DNA of 64,000 bases from Solimonas fluminis (lineage in GTDB: Bacteria > Pseudomonadota > Gammaproteobacteria > Nevskiales > Nevskiaceae): the NCBI RefSeq assembly GCF_002930645.1, contig NZ_PSNW01000006.1:248001-312000 (forward strand). Direction: 5' to 3'. Of the stretch, positions 32,908-41,415 are shown one piece after another (position 1 is the first letter of the stretch; the number at the start of each line of letters is the position of its first letter). Made by a program: the position numbers and the translations under genes. Under the pieces are notes generated by a model, which worked only from the letters and a program-made list of their open reading frames with translations, did not search any database and was not told the DNA's origin.

Positions 32908-32943
32908 CAACAACAAGGCCCGCTTCTGCGGGCCTTGTTGTTG
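32908..32943 (+). terminator. Terminator after the DUF3617 gene
   Basis: CAACAACAAGGCCCGC (32908-32923) and GCGGGCCTTGTTGTTG (32928-32943) form a perfect 16-bp stem with loop TTCT. Lies 28 bases after the stop. Confidence 0.85.
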
Positions 32944-33048
32944 GGGCGCGGGAAAAATAGGCTTGACGTCTCTCAGCCTTCGATCGGTGGCATGTTCCGG
33001 GGCATGAGCGGTGTCAGGGACTGCCCGCCCTGGTGCAAAGGACGGGCT

Positions 33049-33459
33049 TCAGCCTTTCGCGCGCATCCAGCCGTTCGCTTCGACCAGCGAGACAACCCGC
33101 CGGCGGATGTCGTCGCGGATACCGCGCACCTGATCCGCCGAACCGCCCTTGGGGTCCTGCAGGGGCCAGTCGTCACGGCGCAGGCCGGGGACATAAGGAC
33201 ACTCGTCGCCGCAGCCCATCGTCACCAGCAGGGTGGCGCCCTGGGCAAATTCCGCGGTCAGCTTTGCCGGGCGGGCGGCGGAGAGGTCGATGCCGATCTC
33301 CCGCATGGCCTCCAGCACTTCCGGATGGACGCGCTCGGCGGGGTGGGTCCCGGCCGAGAGGGCGCGGGCCTTGGCGGGATCGGCCAGCTGGTTGAAGAAG
33401 GCGGCGGACATCTGCGAACGGCCGGCGTTGTGCACGCAGGCGAAGATGACGGTCTTCAT
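33049..33459 (-). CDS. arsC: Arsenate reductase, low-molecular-weight phosphatase type
   Basis: 136 residues from the ATG at 33459, overlapping the aquaporin stop (ATGA). The phosphatase-like loop C8-VHNAG-R14-S binds arsenate, and the second redox pair is Cys83 and Cys87 in TMGCGDECPYVPG, so this is the thioredoxin-coupled (pI258-like) ArsC that reduces As(V) to As(III). Third gene of arsR-aqpS-arsC. Confidence 0.92.
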   Translation of the reverse strand: MKTVIFACVHNAGRSQMSAAFFNQLADPAKARALSAGTHPAERVHPEVLEAMREIGIDLSAARPAKLTAEFAQGATLLVTMGCGDECPYVPGLRRDDWPLQDPKGGSADQVRGIRDDIRRRVVSLVEANGWMRAKG

Positions 33460-34142
33460 GATCGGACGGGTTCGTTGCGGGGCGGGGCCGGCGCCAGCCA
33501 GCGGAACAGCACCGTGGCACAGCAAGCACCGATCAACTGCGCCAGGACGAACCCTGGCGCATCGGCGGGCCGGATGCCGGCGAAGCTGTCGGTGGCGGCT
33601 CGCGCCAGCGTGACGGCGGGATTGGCAAAAGAGGTGGAGGCGGTGAACCAGTAGGCGGCGACGATGTAGGCCGCCACCGCGTAGGGCACCGATTCCGCGC
33701 GGCGGCGCGAACAGCCCAGGATGACGGCAAGCAGTCCAAAGGTCGCAACGAACTCGCTGAACAGTTGCGGGACTCCGGCCCGGACCTTGGTGGAGGCGGA
33801 GAACAGGGGCTCCCCGAACATGAGGTGCGCGGCCGCCACCCCGGCGAAAGCTCCCAGGGCCTGCATGACGATGTAGCCCGGTACCTCGCGCCAGGGCAGG
33901 TCGCGCTGCCAGGCCGCCGCCAGCGTCACGGCGGGGTTGAAGTGTGCGCCCGAGACCGGGCCCAGGCTCAGGATCAAGGCGATCAGGGCGGCGCCGGTGG
34001 CCAGCGTGTTGGCCAGCAGCGCGAGCGCCACGTTACCTCCGGAAAGGCGCTCGGCCATGATGCCGGAGCCGACGACGGCGGCGAGCAGCAGCGACGTGCC
34101 CAGGGCCTCGGCGGCGAGGCGGCGGGAGAAATTGGCGCTCAT
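33456..34142 (-). CDS. aqpS: Aquaglyceroporin of the ars operon (AqpS-like)
   Basis: 228 residues, six transmembrane helices and two half-helices with the two NPA boxes, HFNPAVT and FANPAVTLAR. In arsR-aqpS-arsC operons (first described in Sinorhizobium meliloti) the channel releases arsenite made by ArsC, taking the place of ArsB or Acr3 pumps. No arsenite pump gene is present here. ATGA overlaps on both sides fix it firmly in the operon. Confidence 0.88.
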   Translation of the reverse strand: MSANFSRRLAAEALGTSLLLAAVVGSGIMAERLSGGNVALALLANTLATGAALIALILSLGPVSGAHFNPAVTLAAAWQRDLPWREVPGYIVMQALGAFAGVAAAHLMFGEPLFSASTKVRAGVPQLFSEFVATFGLLAVILGCSRRRAESVPYAVAAYIVAAYWFTASTSFANPAVTLARAATDSFAGIRPADAPGFVLAQLIGACCATVLFRWLAPAPPRNEPVRS

Positions 34143-34456
34143 CGGGGCGGGCAGCAGGGGTCGGCGGCCTTGCTGCCGGCACAGCAGTTTTCGGTCAGGT
34201 AGGCGACGAGCCCGCCCATCACCTTGAAGTCCGGCGCGTAGTAGATGAAGCGCCCCTCCTGCCGGGACTTCAGCAGGCCTACGCGGCTCAGTTCCTTCAG
34301 GTGGAAGGACAGGGCATTCGGTGCAATCCCCAGGCGTTCCGCGATCTCGCCCGCCGCCATGCCGTCCGGCCCCTGCTGGACCAGCAGCCGGAACAAGGCC
34401 AGGCGGGAGCCCTGTGCCAGGGCGCCCAGCAGGGATACGGCGGTATCGATCTTCAT
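34139..34456 (-). CDS. arsR: ArsR family arsenic-responsive repressor
   Basis: 105 residues. Winged helix-turn-helix: LLGALAQGSRLALFRLLVQQGPDGMAAGEIAERLGIAPNALSFHLKELSRVGLLKSRQEGRFIYY. Recognition-helix cysteines of the E. coli ELCVCDL type are absent; instead a C-terminal cluster, NCCAGSKAADPCC, offers arsenite ligands, as in other ArsR types. Its stop overlaps the aqpS start (ATGA). Two palindromes sit directly upstream. Confidence 0.9.
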   Translation of the reverse strand: MKIDTAVSLLGALAQGSRLALFRLLVQQGPDGMAAGEIAERLGIAPNALSFHLKELSRVGLLKSRQEGRFIYYAPDFKVMGGLVAYLTENCCAGSKAADPCCPPR

Positions 34457-34457
34457 T

Positions 34458-34502
34458 TTTCAATGATTATTGAAATGATAATGACGTGTCAACGATCATT
34501 GA
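34458..34502 (-). promoter_or_regulatory. ArsR operator pair
   Basis: TTTCAATGATTATTGAAA (34458-34475) is a perfect 7-4-7 inverted repeat, and TCAACGATCATTGA (34489-34502) is a second, partly matching site. Both are AT-rich islands in GC-rich DNA immediately before arsR, as expected for autoregulation. Confidence 0.75.
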
Positions 34503-34652
34503 AATGTCTGCCGGGCGGGGAATGCTCGTGCCGGGGCTGTCGGCGATGGTGCCCTGGTCCTGCGCGAGGCCGGCCCTGGAGTCTTTTCGGTTCCATGGGA
34601 AACACGAAAGCCGGCATCCAGTCCCGGACGGGAGTGGCCATGGTATGACGGG

Positions 34653-34672
34653 ATACCGGCTTTCGCCGGTAT
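34653..34672. repeat. Palindromic repeat, CCGGCTTTCGCCGG family
   Basis: ATACCGGCTTTCGCCGGTAT is an 8-bp stem with a four-base loop, and an inverted partial copy (GAAAGCCGGCATCCAG) lies at 34607-34622. Same family as 20891-20918. Confidence 0.8.
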
Positions 34673-34729
34673 GACGGTCCTTGATGAAACGACTATGCCT
34701 GTTCCGTAAAGGCCGAAACCCAGAACGCC

Positions 34730-35989
34730 CTAGGCTCCGATCTTCGGACAGGCCTGCCCGATCGCTCCCACCACCCGCACGGCGCCGAGCAGGGCGGAAG
34801 GCGACAGCGACTTGCCGGTGTTGAGCAGCGCCACCGAGATATCGCGCGCCGGGTCGGCCCAGCAGATCACGGTCATGAAGCCGATGTGGCCGTAGGCCTG
34901 GCCGCTGCCGGGGCCGTAGAGCCCCACCGGGTCGCTGCCCAGCATGAAGCCGGCGGAAAACGGCATGGGCAGGCCCAGGGTGCGGTCGAACTGCCAGCTG
35001 CGGCCGACGCGGGCGGTCATCCCGCGCACGGTTTCGGGCTTGAACAGCTGCCGGCCGTTGTAGTGGCCGCCGTTGAGCAGCATCTGGAATACGCGGCTGG
35101 TCTCGTCCGCCGTGGCCCAGATGTTTCCCGCCGGCACCACCGCGTCGTAGAAGGCTTCGGCGTTGGAGGCTTCCACCGCAGCACTGAAGGGCACGCCGAG
35201 CACCTGCTTGGCCATGCGGGTCAGCGGCCAGACCGGCGGGATGCCGGTGCAGGCGTTGCGCGGCGACAGGTGGCGGTGCTCGCGTGCCAGGCCGTAGGTC
35301 ATGTAGCGGCAGTCCAGCGGCTCGGCGATCCACTCGCGCAGCAGTTCCGGCAGCTCCCGCCCGGTGATGCGGCGCAGCAGTTCGCCGACGATGAAGCCCG
35401 CGGTCAGCGCGTGGTAGGCCTGCTTGTCGAAGTCCGGATCGAAGGGCTGGGCCTCGCAGAGCAGGCGCACGATCTCGTCCCATTCCAGCAGCAGCTCCGG
35501 CTTGGGGTCGATATGCGGAATGTCCGGGATGCCGGCGCGATGGCCCAGCAGCTGGCACACGGTGACGCGGCCCTTGCCGCATTGCGCGAAGTCCGGGATG
35601 AAGTCGGCGATGCGGTCCTCGAGCTTCAGCCGGCCCTGCTCGATCAGCTTGTGCAGCAGCAGCGCCGAGATCGCCTTGGAGGCGGAGAACAGGCAGATCG
35701 GCGAGTCGGGCTGCAGCGGCACCAGCGGGCCTTCGTCCTCCGGCAGGTTGCCGGATACGGCGCCCAGCGCCCGTTTCATCACGACGCGGCCGTGGCGGCG
35801 GATCACCAGGGTGATCGCCGGCTGCAGGCCGCCGCGGTACAGGGATTCCACCGCGCGCCAGATGCGGCGCACGCCGTCCTCGCTCATGCCGACATCCTGC
35901 GGCCGGCATTCCGCGTCGTGGTCGATGGTGGTCAATGCGCGCAGGCTGCGCGGTACCGCGATGCGCCCTGGGCGCGTGAACATCAGCAT
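34730..35989 (-). CDS. Serine hydrolase of the beta-lactamase class C / esterase family
   Basis: 419 residues. The catalytic SxxK motif is FSASKAISA near residue 103; the second motif Tyr is in KQAYHALTAG near residue 191; a third motif-like HIG (YGHIGFM) is near residue 380. No signal peptide is clear, so it is probably cytoplasmic, like EstB-type esterases rather than a periplasmic beta-lactamase. Substrate unknown. Its start lies 28 bases after the stop of the ferredoxin reductase gene, so the two may be co-transcribed. Confidence 0.85.
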   Translation of the reverse strand: MLMFTRPGRIAVPRSLRALTTIDHDAECRPQDVGMSEDGVRRIWRAVESLYRGGLQPAITLVIRRHGRVVMKRALGAVSGNLPEDEGPLVPLQPDSPICLFSASKAISALLLHKLIEQGRLKLEDRIADFIPDFAQCGKGRVTVCQLLGHRAGIPDIPHIDPKPELLLEWDEIVRLLCEAQPFDPDFDKQAYHALTAGFIVGELLRRITGRELPELLREWIAEPLDCRYMTYGLAREHRHLSPRNACTGIPPVWPLTRMAKQVLGVPFSAAVEASNAEAFYDAVVPAGNIWATADETSRVFQMLLNGGHYNGRQLFKPETVRGMTARVGRSWQFDRTLGLPMPFSAGFMLGSDPVGLYGPGSGQAYGHIGFMTVICWADPARDISVALLNTGKSLSPSALLGAVRVVGAIGQACPKIGA

Positions 35990-36017
35990 GAGGCCCCCCT
36001 GGCCCTGGCTTTTCCGC

Positions 36018-37247
36018 TTACGCGGGAATCAGCGATTTCAGCGGCACCGACTCGTCGGCGAGCACGGCCGGATCGATCTCGGCGCGCAGCGCCACCAGCT
36101 TCTTGGCGAACATGAAGTCCTGCGGCCGGCTCACGGTATCGGCGGCGATCAGCCTGCCGTCGCCCAGGTAGAAGGCGGCGAAGGAGCGCGTGGCGGGATC
36201 GCCGCGCAGCACGAAGCGGTCGAAGCCGGCGGACAGGCCCACCATCTGCAGCTTGAGGTCGTACTGGTCGGACCAGAACCAAGGCACCATGTCGTAGCGC
36301 CTGGGCTGGCCGGCCAGCGCATGCGCGGCGGCGCGGCCCTGTTCCATCGCGTTCTGCACCGACTCCAGCCGCATACGGCGACCGTAGTGGATGTTCGGGT
36401 GATTGGTGCAGTCGCCGGCGGCGACGATGTCCGGGTCCGAGGTCTGGGTGAACTCGTCCACCACGATGCCGTTGTCCACCGCCAGGCCCGCGGCCTGGGC
36501 CAGCTCGACATTGGCGATCAGGCCGATGCCGGCCACGACGAAGTCCGCCTCGATGCGGGAGCCGTCGCCCAGCACGACGTGGGTCACGCGTTCCGCGCCC
36601 TCAAGGGCGCTGATCTGCACGCCGGTGCGCAGGTCCACGCCGGCATCGCGGTGCGCCTTCTCGTAGAACTCCGAGATCTCCGGCACGGTCACGCGCGCCA
36701 GCACGCGCGGCAGGCTTTCCAGCACGGTGACCTCCAGGCCCAGCTTGACCGCCACCGCCGCCACTTCCAGGCCGATGAAGCCGCCGCCGACGATCACCGC
36801 GCGCTTGCCGGGCTGGCAGTGTGCGCGGATCGCCTCGACGTCGGCGATCGAGCGCAGCGGGTAGACGTTGGGCTTGTCGGCGCCCGGCAGGCTCAGCAGG
36901 CGGGCACGGCCGCCGGTGGCCAGGCACAGCTTCGAGTAGGCCAGGCGGCCGCCATCGGACAGCGTGAGCGTCTTGCCGGCGCGGTCCAAGCTCTCGGCCC
37001 GGCGGCCGGTCAGGACCTCGATGCCGGCCTTATCGAGATTGGCCTGCTGCATCACGTAGAGGCTTTCGGCGGTCACGCTGCCGGCGAGGTAGGCCTTGGA
37101 CAGCGGCGGGCGCTTGTAGGGCAGGTAGGCTTCCTCGCCGACGATGACGACGCGGCCCGGGTAGCCGATCTTGCGCAGCTCGACGGCGGTTTCGGCGCCG
37201 GCCTGTCCGGCACCGACGATGACGATGGGATGGGGGGTCTCGCTCAT
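36018..37247 (-). CDS. Ferredoxin/rubredoxin reductase-type FAD-dependent oxidoreductase
   Basis: 409 residues. FAD-binding dinucleotide fold at the N-terminus (IVIVGAGQAGAETAVELRK), NAD(H)-binding fold near residue 150 (AVIVGGGFIGLEVAAVAVKLG), and the second FAD motif DPDIVAAGDCTNH near residue 285. The C-terminal domain contains WFWSDQYDLKLQMVG, typical of reductases that feed Rieske, ferredoxin or P450 systems (AlkT/CamA/BphA4 group). No ferredoxin, rubredoxin or oxygenase gene is adjacent, so the partner is elsewhere. Confidence 0.9.
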   Translation of the reverse strand: MSETPHPIVIVGAGQAGAETAVELRKIGYPGRVVIVGEEAYLPYKRPPLSKAYLAGSVTAESLYVMQQANLDKAGIEVLTGRRAESLDRAGKTLTLSDGGRLAYSKLCLATGGRARLLSLPGADKPNVYPLRSIADVEAIRAHCQPGKRAVIVGGGFIGLEVAAVAVKLGLEVTVLESLPRVLARVTVPEISEFYEKAHRDAGVDLRTGVQISALEGAERVTHVVLGDGSRIEADFVVAGIGLIANVELAQAAGLAVDNGIVVDEFTQTSDPDIVAAGDCTNHPNIHYGRRMRLESVQNAMEQGRAAAHALAGQPRRYDMVPWFWSDQYDLKLQMVGLSAGFDRFVLRGDPATRSFAAFYLGDGRLIAADTVSRPQDFMFAKKLVALRAEIDPAVLADESVPLKSLIPA

Positions 37248-37331
37248 GTGCCGCCGGCGGTTCTGGTTCGTGCCGCAGTGTCCGGCAGGGGCGCCGCCTC
37301 CTGCATCCGCCGTTTGGGGTATCAGCCCTGA

Positions 37332-38360
37332 TCAGGGGGCGGCGGGGCGCGCCAGCAGTGCTTCGATTTCCGGCAGCAGGGCCGTCAGGTGCCGGGTCAG
37401 GTCGGGATCGTAGTAGCTGCCCGCGCGCTCCTGGATCAGCGCCACCGCCTGCGCCGGCGAGCGCGCCGCGCGGTAGCTGCGCGGCGAGATGATGGCGCAG
37501 AAGGTGTCGGCGATGGCGACGATGCGGCCCTCCAGCGGGATCGCTTCGCCGGCCAGGCCTTGCGGGTAGCCCAGGCCGTCCCAGTGCTCGTGGTGGGTCA
37601 GCGCCACCAGGCGAGCCGTCGTCATCAGCGGGTGCGGGTGCCGTCCGATGATCTGCGCGCCGATCAGCGGGTGGCAGCGCATCAGCTCCCAGTCGTCCAG
37701 CGTGAGGGCCTCGGTCTTGTAGAGGATGCTGTCCGGCACGCCGATCTTGCCGACGTCGCGCAGCAGCGCGGCCAGCGAGAGGTTCTGCGCGGCGTCCTCG
37801 TCCAGCCCGGCGGCACGCGCCAGCAGCAGGGTCAGCGCGCCGGCATGGTCGGCGGTGTCGCCCTCGGGATTGGCATGCCATTCCGCCGCGCGGCCGAGGC
37901 GCCGCATCAATTGCAGGCGGCTTTCCTCCAGGTCTTGCGTGCGCTTGCGGACCAGCTCGGCCATGTGGTGTTCCTGGTCGGCCAATGCCAGCTGCGCCGC
38001 CACGCGCACGCGCAGCAGGGCCGGGCGCAAGGGGCCCGGCAGGCAGTCCGCGGCGCCCGCGGCGAGGCATCCCTCGTCGTCGATCTCCTCGCCGGCGGCG
38101 ACGAAGACCACCGGGATGTCGCGGGTGCGCGAGTCGGCCTTGAGGCGGCGGCAGGCTTCCGTTCCGGCCATGTCGGGCAGGGCCGCCGGCAGCAGGATCA
38201 GCGCTGGCGCGAGATCGTCATGGGCAAAGGCCAGCGCCATCTCGCCGGTGGCCGCGAACAGCAGCGTGTAATGGTCCTGCAGCGCGGTGCGCAGCGCGTC
38301 CATGCGGGACGCATCGTGTTGCGCCAACAGCAGGATGGCCTTGGGGGATTCGGCAGGCAT
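37332..38360 (-). CDS. Degenerate response regulator with HD-GYP domain
   Basis: 342 residues. An N-terminal receiver-like domain (1-125) lacks the phosphoacceptor: the position of the Asp holds Pro58 (LILLPAALPDM), and the conserved Lys is also lost (CLPGPL). The C-terminal HD-GYP domain (about 150-340) keeps GYP (264-266) and the His256-His257 pair, but the HD dyad reads Arg201-Asp202 (ALLRDVGKIG) and the later metal Asp is Cys288 (ADTFCAI). It may therefore be a non-catalytic c-di-GMP effector rather than a phosphodiesterase. The parent family hydrolyses c-di-GMP, which this host uses for cellulose control. Confidence 0.82.
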   Translation of the reverse strand: MPAESPKAILLLAQHDASRMDALRTALQDHYTLLFAATGEMALAFAHDDLAPALILLPAALPDMAGTEACRRLKADSRTRDIPVVFVAAGEEIDDEGCLAAGAADCLPGPLRPALLRVRVAAQLALADQEHHMAELVRKRTQDLEESRLQLMRRLGRAAEWHANPEGDTADHAGALTLLLARAAGLDEDAAQNLSLAALLRDVGKIGVPDSILYKTEALTLDDWELMRCHPLIGAQIIGRHPHPLMTTARLVALTHHEHWDGLGYPQGLAGEAIPLEGRIVAIADTFCAIISPRSYRAARSPAQAVALIQERAGSYYDPDLTRHLTALLPEIEALLARPAAP

Positions 38361-38445
38361 GGACGGACTCTCGACCGTGCCACTTTACGGCATCCGGCGT
38401 GCCGCAGCCTGAATGCCGATCCAGTGCCGGCCGTTCCGAGGGCAG

Positions 38446-38472
38446 CCCGGGCCGTCGTGGCGACGGCCCGGG
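38446..38472 (-). terminator. GC-rich hairpin after the lipase gene
   Basis: CCCGGGCCGTCG and CGACGGCCCGGG form a perfect 12-bp stem with loop TGG, nine bases beyond the lipase stop. No T run follows, so termination is uncertain. Confidence 0.5.
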
Positions 38473-38480
38473 CGCCGGCA

Positions 38481-39503
38481 CTACCGGGCGTAGGCGCGCA
38501 GTTCCGGCTCCGCGCGCGCCAGGTGCAAGCCAGGCAGGCCATTGCCCGGCTCGCGCATCGCGATGGTGATCAGGCCGGTCAGCAGGTCGGGCAGGGAGGG
38601 GATCACCAGGTTCGGCACCACCGGCAGCAGGCCGCAGAGCGAGGCACCGCCGGCACGCTCCACATCGGCAGGGCCCGGGTGTGCGATGGCGTCCAGCGCC
38701 AGCTCGAAGGCCACGGCATCGACCAGGCCGATGGTGGCATGCTCCACGATGCGGCCGGGGCAGATGTCCTGGATCAGGATGTTGGTCACCTTCGGGTTGT
38801 CCTGGCCGGGCTCGATCGCCGCGGTCTCCACCGGCCGCACCAGTTCGTCGAACTGGCTGTACATCGCGGTGTAGGAGATGTCGCCCGGCGTCTGGTCGCC
38901 GCGGTTGGTGGCCTGCATGAAGGCCGAGTTGCCGTCGAACTGGTAGAACACCTCGGGCAGGCCGACCAGGGCCGGAAGCAGCGGCAGCTGGCCGAGCGCG
39001 GCGATGCTGATGCCGTAGTTGGGCCCCGCCTGCATCACGAAATCATCCACCGCGTTGCGCGCCGAGGGCCACCACTTGATCGCCCAGCGCGGCACCGCCA
39101 CGCCCTGGCTGTGGCCGATCACCGCTACCTTGCGGCCGCTGCGGGCGCGCATCTCGCGCAGCGCGTAGACCACATACTCGGCCGAGACCTGCATGTCGCC
39201 CAGTCCGCGGTCCGGGTAGGTGACGGTGCAGACGTCGTAGCCGCGGTCCACCAGCAGCGGCTTGTAGGTCCATTCGTACTGTTCGAAACCGGCGGTGAAG
39301 GTGCCGTGCACCAGCAGCACCGCGGGCTTGTCGGGATGGCTGAAACCGGTGCAGTCCAACCCGGCCGCGAGCTTGGCCGGGTCGGTCTGCAGCGCGGGCT
39401 CGCCGGGCACCGCGTCGGCGCCGGCGGGGGCGTCGGAGCCGGTGCAGGCGGACAGCAGCAGGGCCGCCGCGAATGCGGCAAGCGTGGCAGGTCGGATGGT
39501 CAT
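38481..39503 (-). CDS. Lipoprotein lipase/esterase, alpha/beta hydrolase
   Basis: 340 residues from the ATG at 39503. Signal peptide II with lipobox LLSAC (Cys near residue 20). Alpha/beta hydrolase fold: oxyanion region VLLVHGTF, nucleophile elbow GHSQG (Ser about 132), with a downstream Asp/His expected in the C-terminal half. The pattern TYPDRGLGDMQVSAEYVVYALREMRARSGRKVAVIGHSQGV resembles lipases of the Candida antarctica lipase B-like/Lipase_2 group. Outer-membrane or surface location is likely. Confidence 0.8.
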   Translation of the reverse strand: MTIRPATLAAFAAALLLSACTGSDAPAGADAVPGEPALQTDPAKLAAGLDCTGFSHPDKPAVLLVHGTFTAGFEQYEWTYKPLLVDRGYDVCTVTYPDRGLGDMQVSAEYVVYALREMRARSGRKVAVIGHSQGVAVPRWAIKWWPSARNAVDDFVMQAGPNYGISIAALGQLPLLPALVGLPEVFYQFDGNSAFMQATNRGDQTPGDISYTAMYSQFDELVRPVETAAIEPGQDNPKVTNILIQDICPGRIVEHATIGLVDAVAFELALDAIAHPGPADVERAGGASLCGLLPVVPNLVIPSLPDLLTGLITIAMREPGNGLPGLHLARAEPELRAYAR

Positions 39504-39595
39504 GGGCTCTCCCCCGGATCTTCTAGTGGGGGCAGCTTCGGCCAAGGCAGTGAACACTGCCTCATCCGATCAAGGTATGACGGCCCGGAAGCGCT

Positions 39596-41092
39596 TCAGG
39601 AGGAGCAGCTGACGCTGATGTGCCGGGCCTCCGGCGGCGGCTCCGCGGCGTAGGCCCCGGACTCCGGCTGCTCGTCGAAGGGGCGGGCCAGCAGGCGCAT
39701 CAGCCGGTCGATCTCGCCGAAGTCCCCGGCCTCGGCCTGCTCGATGCAGCGCTGCGCCAGGTGGTTGCGCAGCACGTACTTGGGATTGACCGCATCCATG
39801 GCCGCGGCGCGCGAGGCGTCGTCGGACTGTTCCGCCCGCAGGCGCGCACGGTAGTCGGTGACCCAGGCATCGAAGGCCTCCTGGGCATGGATTTCCTCAC
39901 GCACGCCGGCGGCCGGGCCCTGGTCGCCGGCGCGGAGGCGCGACAGGTGGCGGAAGCTGCGGGTGAAGTCGCTGCGGCCCTGGTGCAGCAGGCTCAGGAA
40001 GCGGTTGATCAGCTGCTCGTCGCCGTCGCGGTGCTCGCGCAGGCCGATCTTGGCGCGCCAGCGCTGCACCACCTCCTGGCCATACGCCGGGCCGTAGGCT
40101 TCGAGGATCGCCGTGCCGATCTCCACGGCCGCCTCCGGCTCCTCGTGCAGCAGCGGCAGCGTCGCCTGCACCAGCCGCGAGACGTTCCAGTGGCCGATGC
40201 GCGGCTGCTGGTCGTAGGCGTAGCGGCCGCCCTCGTCGGAGTGGTTGCAGATATGGCCGGCGTCGAAGCCGTCCAGGAAGCCGTAGGGGCCGTAGTCCAG
40301 CGTCAGGCCCAGGATCGACATGTTGTCGGTGTTCATCACGCCGTGGCAGAAGCCCACGGTCTGCCAGGCCGCCATCAGGCGTGCCGTGCGCTCGCAGACC
40401 TCGGTCAGCCAGGCGCGGTAGCGGTCCGGCCGCTGCCATAGTTCGGGAAAGTGGCGCTGGATCACATGATCCGCCAGCGGCTGCAGCCGGGAGTGCTGGT
40501 TGCGGTAGTAGAACACCTCGAAGTGGCCGAAGCGGACGAAACTCGGCGCCATGCGGCAGACCACCGCGGCGGTCTCGATGGTCTCGCGCCGCACCGGTTC
40601 CGTGCTGCCCACCAGGCAGAGTGCGCGGGTGGTGGGGATGCCCAGGTGGTGCATCGCCTCGCTGCAGAGGTACTCGCGGATGCTGGAGCGCAGCACCGCC
40701 CGGCCGTCGGCGAAGCGCGAGAACGGCGTGGGGCCGGCGCCCTTGAGCTGCAGCTCCCAGCTGCCGCCCCGGGGAGCGCCGACGGCACCGACCAGCAGGG
40801 CGCGGCCGTCGCCCAGCTGCGGTACCCACTGGCCGAACTGGTGACCGGCGTAGAGGCTCGCCAGGTAGTCGCCGCCGGGCAATTCCGCGTTGCCCGCCAT
40901 CACCTCCAGGAAGCGCGGGTCGTCCGCCGCCGCCGGATCCAGGCCGATCAGGGTGGCCGCCTCCGTGTTGAAATGCAGCAGGCGGGCGCCGGGCAGGGGG
41001 CTGGGGCTCACGCGGGCGTGGTAGCTGTCGCCCAGGCCGGCGTAGGCATGGTCCAGGGACAGTTCGTGCAGGGGCAAGGTTGGTGGCGGCAT
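39596..41092 (-). CDS. selO: Protein adenylyltransferase SelO (YdiU)
   Basis: About 498 residues from the ATG at 41092; another ATG at 41131 would add 13. Pseudokinase-fold AMP transferase that AMPylates redox proteins. Kinase-like motifs: GAVGAPRGGSWELQLKGAGPTPFSRFADGRAVLRSSIREYLCSEAM (nucleotide-binding Lys and Glu), GVMNTDNMSI (catalytic-loop Asn) and LDYGPYGFLD (metal Asp). The C-terminus ends CSS; this Cys corresponds to the selenocysteine of eukaryotic SelO. Confidence 0.93.
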   Translation of the reverse strand: MPPPTLPLHELSLDHAYAGLGDSYHARVSPSPLPGARLLHFNTEAATLIGLDPAAADDPRFLEVMAGNAELPGGDYLASLYAGHQFGQWVPQLGDGRALLVGAVGAPRGGSWELQLKGAGPTPFSRFADGRAVLRSSIREYLCSEAMHHLGIPTTRALCLVGSTEPVRRETIETAAVVCRMAPSFVRFGHFEVFYYRNQHSRLQPLADHVIQRHFPELWQRPDRYRAWLTEVCERTARLMAAWQTVGFCHGVMNTDNMSILGLTLDYGPYGFLDGFDAGHICNHSDEGGRYAYDQQPRIGHWNVSRLVQATLPLLHEEPEAAVEIGTAILEAYGPAYGQEVVQRWRAKIGLREHRDGDEQLINRFLSLLHQGRSDFTRSFRHLSRLRAGDQGPAAGVREEIHAQEAFDAWVTDYRARLRAEQSDDASRAAAMDAVNPKYVLRNHLAQRCIEQAEAGDFGEIDRLMRLLARPFDEQPESGAYAAEPPPEARHISVSCSS

Positions 41093-41187
41093 GGCCGGCA
41101 GGATACCGTGCCGGAGGTGGGTGCCGTTCATGCGGCGTTCAAAATGCCTGATCCATAGTCGGGCGGACTCATGGAAGGGAGACGGAA

Positions 41188-41379
41188 ATGAACTACGGAT
41201 ACAGCGGCATCTTCGGCGTGCTCCTGCTGCTGGCGGTGGTCTACGCCATCATCAACATCGCCCAGAGCGGCGCCGAGCCGGGCAGGAAGGCCCTGTGGAT
41301 CGTGCTGGTACTGGTGCTGCCCCTGCTGGGCGTGATCCTGTGGTTCTTTCTCGGGCCCAAGAGCGGAAGCAGCAGGTAA
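41188..41379 (+). CDS. Small PLDc_N domain membrane protein
   Basis: 63 residues with two transmembrane helices (about 8-25 and 36-55). The second is followed by ILWFFLGPKSG, the signature of the phospholipase D N-terminal-like (PLDc_N) family. GGGAGACGG precedes the start. Function unknown; related antitoxin- and membrane-localised proteins exist. Ends 36 bases before the cyclase gene. Confidence 0.75.
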   Translation: MNYGYSGIFGVLLLLAVVYAIINIAQSGAEPGRKALWIVLVLVLPLLGVILWFFLGPKSGSSR

Positions 41380-41415
41380 TTGATTGCCGGCCGCCTCGGA
41401 GGCTTATGATGGGGC

